64,000 nt of DNA from Variovorax paradoxus (GCF_030815855.1 NZ_JAUSXG010000001.1:62001-126000); one strand, 5' to 3'; shown: positions 54,889-63,870, counted from the stretch's first letter. The notes: generated by a model from the sequence alone, not told the origin. A program made the numbers and translations.

Positions 54889-55833
54889 ATGCACACCCAT
54901 GACCTGAGTGCCTGGCAGCACGACCATCACTTCGGCGCCGGCAACGAATCGGCCGAGCGCAGCACCCGCCTCGTGATGTGGATCACCCTCGCCGCGATGG
55001 TGGTCGAGATCGGCGCCGGCTGGTGGTTCAACTCCATGGCGCTCCTGGCCGACGGTTGGCACATGAGCTCGCATGCGCTGGCCATCGGCCTGAGCGCCTT
55101 TGCCTATGCGGCGGCGCGGCGCTATGCGCACGATCCGCGCTTTGCCTTCGGCACCTGGAAGATCGAAGTGCTGGGCGGCTTCGCGAGCGCGCTGATGCTG
55201 CTGGGCGTGGCGGCCTGGATGGTGGTGGGTTCCATCGAACGGCTTCTCTCGCCTTCGGCCATTCACTACCGCGAAGCCGTGGCGGTGGCCGTGCTCGGAC
55301 TGGTGGTCAACCTGGTCTGCGCGCGGCTGCTCGGGTCGGCTCACCATTACGGGCATGGACACGACCATGGTCACGGCCACGATCATGGCCACGCGCACGG
55401 CCACGACCTGAATCTGCGCTCCGCCTACCTGCACGTGGTGGCCGATGCCGCCACCTCGGTGCTGGCGATCGCCGCGCTGCTCGGCGGCTGGTTCTTCGGC
55501 TGGTCCTGGCTCGACCCGATGATGGGCATCGTCGGTGCGGTGCTGGTGTCGGTGTGGGCCAAGGGGCTGCTCAAGGAAACCGGCAAGGTGCTGCTCGACC
55601 GCGAGATGGACCATCCCGTCACAGCCGAAATCCGCGAAGGCGTGGAGACCACGCTGGCCGATTCGGAAACCCGCGTGGCCGACCTGCATGTGTGGCGCGT
55701 GGGCCGCGAGGCGTACGCCTGTGCGCTCACGGTGGTGACGCATTCACCCACGCTGTCGGCCGACGAGGTGCGGGCCTGCTTCTCGATGCACGAGGAAATC
55801 CGCCACTCGACGGTGGAAATCCAGCGCTGCTAA
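54889..55833 (+). CDS. dmeF: CDF-family metal exporter, DmeF-type
   Basis: This 314-aa cation diffusion facilitator has an N-terminal His cluster, MHTHDLSAWQHDHHFGAGNE. A His-rich cytoplasmic loop (HGHDHGHGHDHGHAHGHD) lies between TM4 and TM5. Metal residues are in LLADGWHMSSHALAIG and LHVVADAATSV. DmeF-type proteins export Co2+ and sometimes Ni2+, Zn2+ or other divalent metals. The start is 5 bases after ruvB. No metal-responsive regulator (DmeR) gene is adjacent. Confidence 0.88.
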   Translation: MHTHDLSAWQHDHHFGAGNESAERSTRLVMWITLAAMVVEIGAGWWFNSMALLADGWHMSSHALAIGLSAFAYAAARRYAHDPRFAFGTWKIEVLGGFASALMLLGVAAWMVVGSIERLLSPSAIHYREAVAVAVLGLVVNLVCARLLGSAHHYGHGHDHGHGHDHGHAHGHDLNLRSAYLHVVADAATSVLAIAALLGGWFFGWSWLDPMMGIVGAVLVSVWAKGLLKETGKVLLDREMDHPVTAEIREGVETTLADSETRVADLHVWRVGREAYACALTVVTHSPTLSADEVRACFSMHEEIRHSTVEIQRC

Positions 55834-55905
55834 GGACGCCCCCGAAGCGCCTTCGGCGCCTCCCCCACTGGGAGGCGCACCCGGCGGCCGGGCAAAGCCC
55901 GATCC
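55834..55905. repeat. GC-rich interspersed repeat after dmeF
   Basis: GAAGCGCCTTCGGCGCCTCC, then CACTGGGAGGCGCACCCGGC, then AAGCCCGATCCGCGGGTGCA. It contains small palindromes (GCGCC-TTC-GGCGC). It is similar in style to the repeats in liuD and uvrA, but here intergenic, between dmeF and the LpxH-like gene. Confidence 0.6.
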
Positions 55906-56005
55906 GCGGGTGCACTGGCATGGCCTGCTCCGCGGCCTTTTGCGTCATTGGAATGTCACGGGATTGCCATCGCGCCGTCATGCCGCGGTGGGAGCCTACC
56001 CGTCC

Positions 56006-56875
56006 ATGCAACGCGACGATGCTTTCCTCCGCGCATGGCGCGACACTGCGACCCGGGCCCCCGAGCCGGAGGACGACGATCTTGCGCGCCCGCCGCTGCG
56101 CTATCGCACCCTCTGGATCTCCGACCTGCACCTGGGAACGCCCGGCTGCCAGGCCCGCGCGCTGCTCGACTTCTTGAAGCACACCGAGTGCGAAACCCTG
56201 TTCCTGGTCGGCGACATCATCGACGGCTGGCAACTCAAGCGCCACTGGTACTGGCCGCAGGCGCACAACGACGTGATCCAGAAGCTGTTGCGAAAGGCGC
56301 GCAAGGGCACCCGCGTGATCTTCATCCCGGGCAACCACGACGAGTTCGCGCGCAAGTACCTGCACCACAACTTCGGCGGCATCGACGTGGCGGAAGAGTG
56401 GATCCACGAGACCGCCGACGGCCGCAAGCTCTGGATCATTCACGGCGACCTGTTCGACGGCGTGATCCAGTGCGCCAAGTGGCTCGCGCACGTGGGCGAT
56501 TCGCTCTACGAATTCACGCTCAAGCTCAACCGGCACCTCAACTCGCTGCGCGCGCGCATGGGCCTGCCGTACTGGTCGCTTTCCAAGTACCTCAAGGGCA
56601 AGGTCAAGCGTGCCGTGAGCTACGTGGGCGATTTCGAGAACGCCGTGGCACGCGAGGCGCGCAAGCGCGGCGTGCAAGGCGTGGTCTGCGGCCACATCCA
56701 CCACGCCGAGATGCGCGATATCGACGGCATCCTCTATTGCAACGACGGCGATTGGGTCGAAAGCCTCACGGCCTTGGCCGAGCATGCCGACGGCACGCTG
56801 GAAATCGTCGATTGGGCGCAGCACCTGCCGGTGTCTGCGAAGGCCGGCGCACAGCGCGAGCCTGCGGCGGCCTGA
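56006..56875 (+). CDS. UDP-2,3-diacylglucosamine diphosphatase-like metallophosphoesterase
   Basis: This 289-aa calcineurin-like phosphoesterase has all the LpxH-style motifs: SDLHLGTPGCQA (about residue 40), VGDIIDGWQLKRHW, IPGNHDEFARKYL, IIHGDLFDG and VVCGHIHHAEMRD. It probably hydrolyses a pyrophosphate, as in lipid A precursor synthesis, although family members of this longer type act on other substrates too. ATG 56006 is used; the region before it is repeat-derived. The substrate is inferred. Confidence 0.85.
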   Translation: MQRDDAFLRAWRDTATRAPEPEDDDLARPPLRYRTLWISDLHLGTPGCQARALLDFLKHTECETLFLVGDIIDGWQLKRHWYWPQAHNDVIQKLLRKARKGTRVIFIPGNHDEFARKYLHHNFGGIDVAEEWIHETADGRKLWIIHGDLFDGVIQCAKWLAHVGDSLYEFTLKLNRHLNSLRARMGLPYWSLSKYLKGKVKRAVSYVGDFENAVAREARKRGVQGVVCGHIHHAEMRDIDGILYCNDGDWVESLTALAEHADGTLEIVDWAQHLPVSAKAGAQREPAAA

Positions 56876-56885
56876 AGGCCCGGCC

Positions 56886-57134
56886 TCAGCGGCTGCCCGG
56901 CGGACGCTTGGCCGCTAGGCCGAGGTGCTGTTCCCGCCAAGTGTCGTAGTGCTTCAGCATGTTCTTGCCCATTTCATCCATCCACAGCCACCAGGCAAGC
57001 GCGAAGTTCTCCGCGCCAGTGGGGTCGGAAAACAGGGCTGCCGGCGCCGTGGCATGCGCCAGCGGATCCGGCAATTCGTAGTCGCACAGCCGTTCGACGG
57101 TGGCGTGCGAGAAATTCGTAGCGACAAGGCTCAA
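56886..57134 (-). CDS. 82-aa hypothetical protein
   Basis: The frame ends at 56886. A TTG at 57134 preceded by AAGGAG (spacing 8) gives MSLVATNFSHATVERLCDYE as the N-terminus and ...ENFALAWWLWMDEMGKNML inside. The aromatic-rich middle (WWLWMDEMGKNMLKHYD) is distinctive. No family recognised. It stands alone after the LpxH-like gene, convergent with it by 10 bases. Confidence 0.6.
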   Translation of the reverse strand: MSLVATNFSHATVERLCDYELPDPLAHATAPAALFSDPTGAENFALAWWLWMDEMGKNMLKHYDTWREQHLGLAAKRPPGSR

Positions 57135-57315
57135 GGTTGCTCTCCTTCGGGCGGCGCGTTCTGTGGCGCCTAAGAACAACTCCCGAAACAAATTGGAACA
57201 GAAGAGGCAGGGCCGATGCTTCGGACAATCCCGAATGAAAACAAAAGATTTCAAAAGTCGCGATTTCGCTGGCCGGCGACGGTGCCGACGGTGCCAAGAG
57301 GCTTGTGCGGCTCGC

Positions 57316-58608
57316 TCAGCGCCGCATCGTGTCGAGTTGTGTCACCGGCGGGCTGTCGTTGCCCCATGACCCTCGAATGAACGTGAGCACCGCCGCCACG
57401 TCGGCCGCGTCGAGCACCTGGCCGAACGGCGGCATGCCGTAAGGCCGCGGATTGCTTTCGGTGGCGGGCAGGTACCCGCCGTGCGCAATCACCTGGATGA
57501 GGTTCGTTGTCTGAGCCATGTTCACGGCACGGTTGCCTGCCAGCGGCGGAAACGCGCCCGGCGCTCCCTGGCCCTGGTCGCCATGGCAATAGGCGCAGCG
57601 CTGGTCGTAGATCCTCGCGCCGCGCGCCATGGTGTCGGCGTCTCTGCGCGTGGCGGCCGTGGCGGTGCGCGCTGGCGCCGCGGGTTGCTCCGGCACGCCG
57701 GGCAGATCTTTCAAATAGCTCGCCATGGCCGCCAGGTCGGCCTCGCTCAGGTATTGCGTGCTGCGGAACACCACGTCGGCCATCGGTCCCATGACCGAGC
57801 CACGTGGCGCGACGCCGCTCTTGAGCAGCGCGACGATGTCGGCCTGGGGCCAATCGGCCACGCCGGCCTCGTGCGGGTCCGTGAGCGAGGGCGCATACCA
57901 GTTCTCCGCCGCGATCAGTCCGCCCGAAAGGCCCAGCTTCGCCTGCGTTGCGCCGAGCGAATCGCGGCTGCCGTGGCAGGCGATGCAATGGCCGAGCCCG
58001 CCGACCAGGTAGGCGCCGCGGTTCCATTCGGCCGGCTTGGCCGAATTGGCCACGAAAGCCTCGGGCTTGAAAGAGAGGGCCCGCCACACCGCCAGCGCAG
58101 CCTGGGTGTCGTAGGGAAAGCGCAGCCGGTGGGCCAGGTTCGGCACCGGCGCGGGCGGCACGCTGCGCAGATAGGCGTAGATGGCGTCCGAGTCTTCGCG
58201 CGTCACCTGCGTGAAGTTCGGATATGGGAATGCGGGATACAGCAGCCGGCCATCCTTGCTGCGGCCGTTGTGCATGGCGCGCCAGAAGTGCGCGCTGCTC
58301 CAGTTGCCGATGCCGGATTTGTCGTCGGGCGTGAGATTGCTCGAATACACGGTGCCGAACGGCGTCTCGATCGGCAGGCCGCCCGCATACGGCTGGCCGC
58401 CTCGCGTGGTGTGGCAGCCCGCGCAGTTGCCGGCCAGCGCGAGGTAGCGTCCGCGTTCGACCTGCTGGGGCGTGGCATTGAAGGGCTCGGCCTGCTGCGG
58501 CAGCGGGTCTTCGCCGCGCAGGTTCAGCGCCACGATCCCGCCGGCCGCGGCGCCCGCCAGCAGCACCAACGCCAGCAGCGTCCAGCCGAGATAGCGCATC
58601 TTCTTCAT
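57316..58608 (-). CDS. triheme c-type cytochrome
   Basis: This 430-aa cytochrome c has an N-terminal membrane anchor (MRYLGWTLLALVLLAGAAAG) and three CxxCH heme sites: CAGCH (62-66), CIACH (208-212) and CAYCH (338-342). This is the architecture of the cytochrome subunits of membrane alcohol, aldehyde or gluconate dehydrogenases. No dehydrogenase subunit is in the window. The diheme gene upstream (58616) is 7 bases away on the same strand, so both are co-transcribed. It carries electrons to the respiratory chain. Confidence 0.92.
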   Translation of the reverse strand: MKKMRYLGWTLLALVLLAGAAAGGIVALNLRGEDPLPQQAEPFNATPQQVERGRYLALAGNCAGCHTTRGGQPYAGGLPIETPFGTVYSSNLTPDDKSGIGNWSSAHFWRAMHNGRSKDGRLLYPAFPYPNFTQVTREDSDAIYAYLRSVPPAPVPNLAHRLRFPYDTQAALAVWRALSFKPEAFVANSAKPAEWNRGAYLVGGLGHCIACHGSRDSLGATQAKLGLSGGLIAAENWYAPSLTDPHEAGVADWPQADIVALLKSGVAPRGSVMGPMADVVFRSTQYLSEADLAAMASYLKDLPGVPEQPAAPARTATAATRRDADTMARGARIYDQRCAYCHGDQGQGAPGAFPPLAGNRAVNMAQTTNLIQVIAHGGYLPATESNPRPYGMPPFGQVLDAADVAAVLTFIRGSWGNDSPPVTQLDTMRR

Positions 58609-58615
58609 GGGCGCC

Positions 58616-59332
58616 TCACTTCGGCATGCCGCCGCAGGCCGTCGGCAGCGGGGCGGGCAAGGACGCGGCGGGCTTCGGATCGGCCGGCATCGGCTGCACC
58701 GCGAGCCAGCTGGCCACCGCGTTGATGTCGGCGGTGGTCATGCGGCGGCCGATGTCGGCCATGCAGTCGGGAGCGAGCGCATGCCGTTCGTTGGTGAGCC
58801 AGGCGCCGAGCTGCGACGACACATAGAGGCGGGGCAGGCCGAGCAGCCCCGGAATGGCAGGCTGCACGCCGGTGAGCGCCGCGCCGTGGCATTGAACGCA
58901 GGCCGGAATGCGCCGCGCCGCATCGCCTTCGAGCGCCAGCTGCCGGCCACGCGCGAGCTGCGCGGGCAGTGCGTCGCTCGCGGCCGAGACGGGCGGGTAG
59001 GGCAGGTCCAGGCCCGCGAAGTATTCGGCCATTTCCATCAGGTACGCATCGGAGAGGTGCTGCACCATGTAATTCATGTCGGCATTGAAGCGCCGGCCGT
59101 CGCGAAAGCTCCGCAGCTGGTTGAACAGATAACCCGCGGGCTTGCCGGACAGCCGCGGAAAGTAGCCGACATTGGTGGTGGCGCCTTCGCGCCCGTGGCA
59201 GGCGATGCAGGCGGCCACGCGCTGCTCGATGCCATTGGGAGGGGATGCGGCGGGTGTCGCCGCCGCCGCCGCGTTGAGGCCGTGGCCGAGCAGCAGCAAC
59301 GCGATTCCCGCGAGCCAGTGGGCGCTCTTCAT
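58616..59332 (-). CDS. diheme cytochrome c (c4-like)
   Basis: This 238-aa secreted cytochrome c has a signal peptide (MKSAHWLAGIALLLLGHGLN to AAA). Heme sites are CIACH (42-46) and CVQCH (145-149), and the two-domain c4-like arrangement is seen. Met ligands are plausible in MAEYFAGLDL and RRMTTADIN. The ATG overlaps the DUF2970 stop (TCA at 59332-59334). It is probably a partner of the triheme cytochrome. Confidence 0.92.
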   Translation of the reverse strand: MKSAHWLAGIALLLLGHGLNAAAAATPAASPPNGIEQRVAACIACHGREGATTNVGYFPRLSGKPAGYLFNQLRSFRDGRRFNADMNYMVQHLSDAYLMEMAEYFAGLDLPYPPVSAASDALPAQLARGRQLALEGDAARRIPACVQCHGAALTGVQPAIPGLLGLPRLYVSSQLGAWLTNERHALAPDCMADIGRRMTTADINAVASWLAVQPMPADPKPAASLPAPLPTACGGMPK

Positions 59333-59520
59333 CAGGTGCCCGCCGCGAAGTGCGCCAGCACCAGCAGCGCGCCGATGAGCAGCAGCACCATCGCCAGCGC
59401 GACGCCGATCAGCGGCAGCAATCCGAGCTGTGCGGCGCGCCGGTCGGCCTCCGCGCGGCGGCCGCCCAGGCCGATGAAACTCCAGAGAACCGCGCGTACC
59501 GCGCGCATGAAATTCGACAT
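59332..59520 (-). CDS. DUF2970 small membrane protein
   Basis: This 62-aa protein begins MSNFMRAVRAVLWSFIGLGG, then AQLGLLPLIGVALAMVLLLI, typical of the DUF2970 family: a short amphipathic N-part and one C-terminal membrane helix. It overlaps the diheme cytochrome gene and starts the cytochrome operon. A role in cytochrome or respiratory-complex assembly is possible but unproven. Confidence 0.82.
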   Translation of the reverse strand: MSNFMRAVRAVLWSFIGLGGRRAEADRRAAQLGLLPLIGVALAMVLLLIGALLVLAHFAAGT

Positions 59521-59618
59521 GCACCGACTGTGCCGCAACCGCGCCAAAAAAAACAGATGCAGATCCGGCTCAAATCACCGGAGCAGATAAAGTCTCATCG
59601 AATGAAGACTGCCCCGAA

Positions 59619-61070
59619 ATGAAGCGCTACGAAGCCCTTGCCGCCGACATCGAGGCGTCGATCCGTCACGGCACGCTGAAGACCGGCGACCGTCTGCCTT
59701 CGGTGCGGCAGACCGGCGAGAGCCGGGGCGTGAGCGCTTCCACCGTGTTCCAGGCGTACTACCTGCTGGAAGCGCGCGGGCTGGTGCGCGCCCGGGACCG
59801 ATCGGGCTACTACGTCACGGGCGGCGGCGTGCGCGATGCGCCGCCCGAGGCCAACCTCACGTCGCGCCCGGCGGGCGGGCCGAAGTCGCTGGACGTGAGC
59901 GACCACGTGTTCGACATTCTCGAAGCCAGCATGTCGCGCAAGGTGGTGCCCTTCGGCTCGGCGTTTCCGAGCCCGCTGCTGTTTCCGCTCGCGCGGCTGG
60001 GCCAGTTCATGGCCGCGAGCGCCAAGTCGCTCGATCCGTGGAGCACCGTGGACGACCTCACGCCCGGCAGCGCGGCACTGCGCCGGCAGATCGCGCTGCG
60101 CTACCTGGGCGACGGCATGCAGGCGGCGGTCGACGAGATCGTCGTCACCAACGGCGCGCTGGAGGCGCTCAACCTGTGTCTTGCAGCGGTCACGCGGCCT
60201 GGCGATTCGGTGATCGTCGAATCGCCCACTTTCTATGCGGCCCTGCAGGCGCTCGAACGCATGGGCCTGCGCGCGATCGAAGTGCCGACGCATCCCGGCG
60301 AAGGCATCGACCTCGGTGCGCTCGAACTCGCCATCGCAGCCCACCAGCCCAAGGCCTGCTGGCTGATGACCACCTTCCAGAATCCACTCGGCAGCCTGAT
60401 GCCCGATGCGAAGAAGAAGGCCCTGGTGGAACTGCTGGCGCGGCATGCGCTCCCGCTGATCGAAGACGACGTGTACGCCGAGCTCTACTTCAGCGACCGG
60501 CGCCCGCCGCCGGCCAAGGCCTTCGATACGCAGGGGCTCGTGCTGCATTGCTCGTCGTTCTCGAAGTGCCTGGCGCCGGGCTACCGCATCGGATGGGCAT
60601 CGGCCGGGCGCTTCGCGCGCGCCGTGGCGCGGCTCAAGCTGACGACCACGCTCAGCACCTCGGTGCCCGCGCAACTCGCGCTGGCGGGCTACCTCGAGAA
60701 GGGCGGCCTCGACAAGCATCTGCGCAAGCTGCGCCAGACCCTGGCCGTTCAGCAGGCGAGTTTCGCGCAAGCGGTAGGCCACTACTTTCCGGCGGGCACG
60801 CGCGCCACGCGGCCGCTCGGCGGGTACTTCCTGTGGGTCGAGCTGCCGTCGCATGTGAATGCGCTCGACATCCATCGCCAGGCGCTGGAGCTCGGCATCA
60901 GTGTCGCGCCGGGGCCGATCTTTTCGGCCACGCGCGGCTTTGCCCACTGCCTGCGGCTGAACTACGGGCATGCCTGGAATGCGCAGAGCGAAAAAGCGAT
61001 GCAGACCCTGGGGCAATTGGTGGCAGCGGCGGCCGCAGAGAACCCGCCGCGCGAGAAAATCGCTTCGTGA
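59619..61070 (+). CDS. MocR-type (GntR/aminotransferase-fold) transcriptional regulator
   Basis: This 483-aa chimeric regulator has an N-terminal winged helix (LPSVRQTGESRGVSASTVFQ, about residues 25-44). The C-terminal fold-type I aminotransferase domain (about residues 100-480) has the PLP Lys in CSSFSKCLAPGYRIGW. MocR proteins use PLP and an amino-acid-like effector. It is divergent from the DUF2970/cytochrome operon across 98 bases, and its stop overlaps alkB in GTGA. Target genes unknown; the cytochrome operon is the closest candidate. Confidence 0.88.
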   Translation: MKRYEALAADIEASIRHGTLKTGDRLPSVRQTGESRGVSASTVFQAYYLLEARGLVRARDRSGYYVTGGGVRDAPPEANLTSRPAGGPKSLDVSDHVFDILEASMSRKVVPFGSAFPSPLLFPLARLGQFMAASAKSLDPWSTVDDLTPGSAALRRQIALRYLGDGMQAAVDEIVVTNGALEALNLCLAAVTRPGDSVIVESPTFYAALQALERMGLRAIEVPTHPGEGIDLGALELAIAAHQPKACWLMTTFQNPLGSLMPDAKKKALVELLARHALPLIEDDVYAELYFSDRRPPPAKAFDTQGLVLHCSSFSKCLAPGYRIGWASAGRFARAVARLKLTTTLSTSVPAQLALAGYLEKGGLDKHLRKLRQTLAVQQASFAQAVGHYFPAGTRATRPLGGYFLWVELPSHVNALDIHRQALELGISVAPGPIFSATRGFAHCLRLNYGHAWNAQSEKAMQTLGQLVAAAAAENPPREKIAS

Positions 61071-61726
61071 CGCTCGATCTTTTTCCTGATGCCCCCGATG
61101 CCGGATTGCCGCGCGGCAAGGAGGCGATCGGCCCCGGCGCGTTCGTCTTGCGCGGGTTCGCGCTGCCTTTCGTCGACGAGCTGCTGCCCGCACTGCGCGA
61201 GGTCGAACAGCGCGCCGCCTTCCGGCACCTCGTGACACCCGGCGGCCTCACGATGTCGGTCGCCATGACCAACTGCGGCCGACTCGGCTGGATCTCGGAC
61301 CGGCGCGGCTATCGCTATGGCGCGCTCGACCCCGAGACGGGCCAGCCTTGGCCACCGATGCCCCTCGTGTTCGAGCGGCTGGCGCAAGCGTCGGCCGCCG
61401 AGGCGGGATTCGAGGGCTTCCGGCCCGACGCCTGCCTGGTGAATCGCTACGAACCCGGCACGCGGCTGTCGCTGCACCAGGACAAGGACGAGCGCGACTA
61501 CAGCGCGCCCATCGTTTCGGTGTCGCTCGGCATGCCGGCCACCTTTCTTTTCGGCGGGCTCGCGCGCGGCGACAAGGCCGCCCGCATTCCGCTTGTGCAC
61601 GGCGACGTCGTGGTGTGGGGTGGCCCGGACCGGCTGCGCTACCACGGCGTGCTGCCGCTCGAAGACCGGCCGCATGCGCTGCTGGGCAGCGGGCGCATCA
61701 ACCTGACTTTCCGGAAGGCGGGTTGA
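61067..61726 (+). CDS. alkB: DNA oxidative demethylase AlkB
   Basis: This 219-aa 2-oxoglutarate/Fe(II) dioxygenase repairs alkylated bases such as 1-methyladenine and 3-methylcytosine. Motifs are LHQDKDERDYSAPIVSVSLG (HxD), WGGPDRLRYHGVLPL (distal His) and SGRINLTFRKAG (Arg for 2-oxoglutarate). The start is GTG 61067, overlapping the MocR stop. Its expression is therefore tied to the regulator, without the usual Ada partner nearby. Confidence 0.92.
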   Translation: MTLDLFPDAPDAGLPRGKEAIGPGAFVLRGFALPFVDELLPALREVEQRAAFRHLVTPGGLTMSVAMTNCGRLGWISDRRGYRYGALDPETGQPWPPMPLVFERLAQASAAEAGFEGFRPDACLVNRYEPGTRLSLHQDKDERDYSAPIVSVSLGMPATFLFGGLARGDKAARIPLVHGDVVVWGGPDRLRYHGVLPLEDRPHALLGSGRINLTFRKAG

Positions 61727-61762
61727 GGTGGAGCGAGGCAGGCGCGATGGCCGTGCGCGACG

Positions 61763-62674
61763 CTAGCTCTGCGAGCCTGACGGAAGGCTCTTCAGGTACA
61801 GGTGCAGCGCGCGCACGTCGGTGTCGTTCATCTCGCGCAGCGACTCGAAGGGCATGACCTTCACCGCCGTTCCGTCCGGCCGCTTGCCCGTCCTGAACAG
61901 CGCGAGCAGCGCCTCCGCATCCGGATAGCGGACCATCGCGCTTCCCTCGCCCGGCGTCAGGTTCGAAGCCGCCGGCCATTCGGGCGGGCCGCCCGGGATC
62001 TTGCCGCCCGCGAGCTTGGCACCGTGGCACCCCAGGCACATGTTCACCACGTAGGCGCCGTGCTTCACGGTCACGCTTTCGGGCACCGGCTGTTCGGGCG
62101 GCTTTGCATGATCGATCTTCGCGGCGGCATCCTGCATCAGGCCGAAGCCATAGAAGGCGCGCACCGGCGGCGGCAGCTCGACCACCGCACCCGCGCCGCT
62201 GGCCGGCTCCTTGAAGCGCAGGTAGGCCACCAACGATGCAAGATCGTCGTCGGTCAGCCGGTTGTAGTCTTCACTCGGCATCACCATGAGCGGCCGGCCG
62301 CTGCGCGACACACCATGGCGAATGGCCCGCACCCAGTCCACGGGCGTGTAGCCAGCCACCACGCTGCCTGGGCCGGGGCTGATGTTCGGCCCGGCAATGC
62401 GCATGCCCTTGCCGTCGTCCAGGAACACCCGGCCGTTGGCCTGTGCGCCGTGGCAATCGACGCAGCCGCGGGATGCAAACAGATAGCGCCCCCGCTCGAG
62501 CGCCGCGCCGTCACCCGCGCTACGGAACGCAACGCCCTGTACCGCGATGTCGACCGTGCGCTGCATCTTGCGCGCCGCGAGCTCGTTGCCGACCCACAGC
62601 GCCGCGGCGGCAATGCCGACCAGCACGGCGGCCAGCACCCCGGCGCGCTTCGCCCACTTTCCGGCGGCGCTCAT
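61763..62674 (-). CDS. membrane-anchored diheme cytochrome c
   Basis: This 303-aa cytochrome has an N-terminal anchor (GVLAAVLVGIAAAALWVGNE) and two heme sites, CVDCH (71-75) and CLGCH (213-217). The domain style is like gluconate or alcohol dehydrogenase cytochrome subunits. No dehydrogenase partner is adjacent. It is divergent from the TetR gene at 62802 over 127 bases, and this gene is the probable target of that regulator. Confidence 0.9.
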   Translation of the reverse strand: MSAAGKWAKRAGVLAAVLVGIAAAALWVGNELAARKMQRTVDIAVQGVAFRSAGDGAALERGRYLFASRGCVDCHGAQANGRVFLDDGKGMRIAGPNISPGPGSVVAGYTPVDWVRAIRHGVSRSGRPLMVMPSEDYNRLTDDDLASLVAYLRFKEPASGAGAVVELPPPVRAFYGFGLMQDAAAKIDHAKPPEQPVPESVTVKHGAYVVNMCLGCHGAKLAGGKIPGGPPEWPAASNLTPGEGSAMVRYPDAEALLALFRTGKRPDGTAVKVMPFESLREMNDTDVRALHLYLKSLPSGSQS

Positions 62675-62801
62675 GCAAGCCCCCGAGGCGCATGTGCAAC
62701 GCTTTGCATTTGAAAGATCGGGAGGGGAGGATGGGGATCGGGTCGCATGGCAGACTCTTGTGATTGAATGTGATGATTAAAAATGGATTCTGCGTTCAAA
62801 A

Positions 62802-63530
62802 ATGAATGGTGCAATTGATTTCATGGCGTCGTCAATACAACTTCCGGCAGCCCTGGCCGATAGTCTTGCGGTGCCCCGGCCTGGCCTTTTGAAGCGCGAA
62901 CGCACGCGGCTGCAACTGGTGCAGGCGGCCATCAAGGTCTTCAGCGCGCGCGGCTACGCGGCCGCCACCATGCAGGAAATAGCAGCCGTGGCCGGCATGA
63001 CGACCGGCACCGTCTACAACCACTTCAAGACCAAGGAAGAAGTGGCGGGCGCCGTGGCGCTGTGGCTGGCGGACACGCTGTGCCAGCGCATCTCCGACAG
63101 CCAGAACGGCGTGGCCGAGGGTGCCCAGCGCATGGCCATCGGCATTCGGCGCTACATCTGGCTCGCTCAGGAAAGCCCCGCATGGGCGCTGCTGATGCTC
63201 GAAATTTCAGCGGCGGCGCCGCAACTGGTGCTCGAAATCCAGCACTACGCGCTGGCCGACTTGCGCCTGGCCATCAAGCAAAAGAGCTTTCGCGTGCCCA
63301 GCGAAGCGGCCGCCATGGACGTGTTGAGCGGCAGCGTGTCACAGGCCATGCGCAGCGTGGCCATGGGAGGCTCGCCGGCCAACCACGGGCGAGACGTGGC
63401 GACTTGCCTGTTGCGCGCATTCGGTATGGAGCCAGCCGCTGCGAAAGAAGTGGCGGGCCGTCCGTTGCCGCCGTTTCCCCCCCTGGCGGGCGGGCCGATC
63501 GAACCGGCGCGCGGCCGACGCAAGCCCTGA
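62802..63530 (+). CDS. TetR-family transcriptional regulator
   Basis: This 242-aa TetR regulator has helix-turn-helix segment AATMQEIAAVAGMTTGTVYN, then HFKTKEEVAGAV (about residues 48-80). The remainder (about residues 90-225) is a ligand-binding domain ending in a Pro/Arg-rich tail. ATG 62802 or ATG 62823 could start it; neither has a clear ribosome site. The short inverted repeat TTCA-AAAA-TGAA (62795-62806) covers the first start. It is divergent from the diheme cytochrome gene. Confidence 0.88.
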   Translation: MNGAIDFMASSIQLPAALADSLAVPRPGLLKRERTRLQLVQAAIKVFSARGYAAATMQEIAAVAGMTTGTVYNHFKTKEEVAGAVALWLADTLCQRISDSQNGVAEGAQRMAIGIRRYIWLAQESPAWALLMLEISAAAPQLVLEIQHYALADLRLAIKQKSFRVPSEAAAMDVLSGSVSQAMRSVAMGGSPANHGRDVATCLLRAFGMEPAAAKEVAGRPLPPFPPLAGGPIEPARGRRKP

Positions 63531-63721
63531 AGTCCGGCCAAGTCAACTCGATGACTTGTTCCTTTTTTCTGTGCACAACTCTGTGGGTTGTCTGAGGACC
63601 CAGGCCTGCGAAGCAAGCACTGGCGCGGGTTCGCACCACATTGCCTGCTGAACGGGCACTTGGCCTGGCGGGTGGAAAAACAGCTGGGAAGAGGCGCGAA
63701 AACGGTGCGCCGCAGAAACAA

Positions 63722-63756
63722 AAAAGCCTTGCAAGTCGTTGACTTGCAAGGCTTTT
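63722..63756 (-). terminator. terminator of the Met tRNA gene
   Basis: A perfect 16-bp stem (63722-63737 and 63741-63756) with a GTT loop lies just after the tRNA on its strand, starting 8 bases past the CCA. Its T/A ends would work in either direction, so it may also terminate the TetR transcript. The 234-base stretch 63531-63764 otherwise holds no gene that I can support. Confidence 0.9.
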
Positions 63757-63764
63757 AATGAACT

Positions 63765-63841
63765 TGGTGGCTCTTCACGGATTCGAACCGCGGACCTGTG
63801 GATTATGATTCCATCGCTCTAACCGACTGAGCTAAAGAGCC
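63765..63841 (-). tRNA. tRNA-Met (CAT anticodon)
   Basis: On the minus strand the 77-base sequence starts GGCTCTTTAGCTCAG, has anticodon loop AT-CAT-AA and ends TTCGAATCCGTGAAGAGCCACCA with encoded CCA. The acceptor GGCTCTT pairs with AAGAGCC. Base pair 27-43 of the anticodon stem is A-C, a mismatch. An elongator Met tRNA is favoured by its strong overall pattern; Ile2 (lysidine) with CAT cannot be fully excluded. Confidence 0.9.
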
Positions 63842-63870
63842 GTTCGGCACAGTTTTGTACCGAGCCCAAG

